This document shows, one piece after another, positions 6,891-7,233 of a stretch of DNA of 7,233 nucleotides (its first letter is position 1; each line of letters starts with the position of its first letter). The DNA is from Paracoccaceae bacterium (GTDB lineage Bacteria > Pseudomonadota > Alphaproteobacteria > Rhodobacterales > Rhodobacteraceae), in NCBI GenBank assembly GCA_007131945.1, contig SLPP01000176.1, positions 1 through 7,233 on the forward strand, given 5' to 3'. The notes under the pieces were generated by a model. The model searched no databases and was not told where the DNA came from. It saw only the letters and a program-made list of their open reading frames with translations. The position numbers and the translations under genes were made by a program.

Positions 6891-7233
6891 ATGGCCGAGC
6901 ATGTCATCAAGCTTCCCGATATCGGCGAGGGCGTGGCCGAGGCCGAACTCGTCGAATGGCATGTCAAGGTCGGCGACGTGGTGCGCGAGGACGACACGCT
7001 GGCGGCGGTGATGACCGACAAGGCGACGGTCGAGATCCCGGCGCCGCGCGACGGCACCGTCGCCTGGCTGGGCGCCGAGGTCGGCGAGACGGTCTCGGTC
7101 GGTGCGCCGCTGGTGAAGCTGATGGTCGAGGGCGAGGAAGGCGAGGCGCCGGCGGCCGAGCCCGCCGCGCCGGTGCCGGAGGCGGCGAAGGCCGCGCCCG
7201 ACAGACCCGGTGCCGAGGCGGCGGCGAAGCCCG
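6891..7233 (+). CDS. bkdB: Branched-chain 2-oxo acid dehydrogenase E2 (partial, 5' end)
   Basis: The first 114 codons of the dihydrolipoyl acyltransferase core subunit are present; the gene continues past the window edge. The lipoyl domain covers about residues 3-80, with the lipoylated Lys44 in MTDKATVEIP. An Ala/Pro/Glu-rich flexible linker starts near residue 84, as expected before the E1/E3-binding domain and the catalytic acyltransferase domain. The swinging lipoyl arm accepts the acyl group from E1 and delivers it to CoA. The ATG lies two bases after the bkdA2 stop, and its ribosome binding site is formed by the preceding GTGAGG. Gene order and the short spacing assign it to the bkd operon. 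Confidence 0.95.
   Translation, partial: MAEHVIKLPDIGEGVAEAELVEWHVKVGDVVREDDTLAAVMTDKATVEIPAPRDGTVAWLGAEVGETVSVGAPLVKLMVEGEEGEAPAAEPAAPVPEAAKAAPDRPGAEAAAKP

Overview
The window looks like chromosomal DNA of a high-GC alphaproteobacterium, most likely of the Rhodobacterales. Three things point there: the strong GC bias at third codon positions, the family make-up of the small genes, and a histidine tRNA that lacks the extra 5' G and carries A73, a known hallmark of most Alphaproteobacteria. The sequence alone does not fix genus or species.

Left part (1 to about 2490): the right-hand end of an integrated mobile element. It holds a 5' stretch without a confident gene, a roughly 200-residue protein with a MerR-like helix-turn-helix start, a 76-residue small protein of unknown function, and a tyrosine recombinase that overlaps the small gene by 11 bases. 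The integrase gene runs into the 3' half of a tRNA-His(GUG) gene on the opposite strand, so its last 21 residues are antisense tRNA sequence. This is the signature of integration at the tRNA 3' end. The other attachment site is not visible here and must lie left of the window.

Middle part (2489 to 4490): core chromosome. tRNA-His (minus strand) has its own promoter. A 78-residue conserved hypothetical gene (plus) converges on the gene for the signal recognition particle RNA (ffs, minus). The tRNA and ffs promoters share a TTGCAT -35 box and a 17-base spacer. A TetR-family regulator (plus) diverges from ffs. A 240-base regulatory intergenic region follows, with a 16-bp perfect palindrome overlapping a TATAAT promoter and a perfect 23-bp inverted repeat overlapping a second promoter. 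It leads into a one-pass membrane protein of the DUF2852 type, which ends in tandem intrinsic terminators built on short direct repeats.

Right part (4567 to 7233): the start of a branched-chain 2-oxo acid dehydrogenase operon: bkdA1 (E1 alpha), bkdA2 (E1 beta) and the first 114 codons of bkdB (lipoyl E2), spaced 1 and 2 bases apart behind a single recognisable promoter. E1 decarboxylates the 2-oxo acids from valine, leucine and isoleucine and passes the acyl group to the E2 lipoyl arm. An E3 gene would be expected beyond the right edge. No Lrp-type bkdR is adjacent, unlike in Pseudomonas.

I see no convincing new multi-gene system. The most interesting items are the integrase/tRNA junction, the two palindromic operators before the DUF2852 gene, and the uncharacterised cargo gene of the element.
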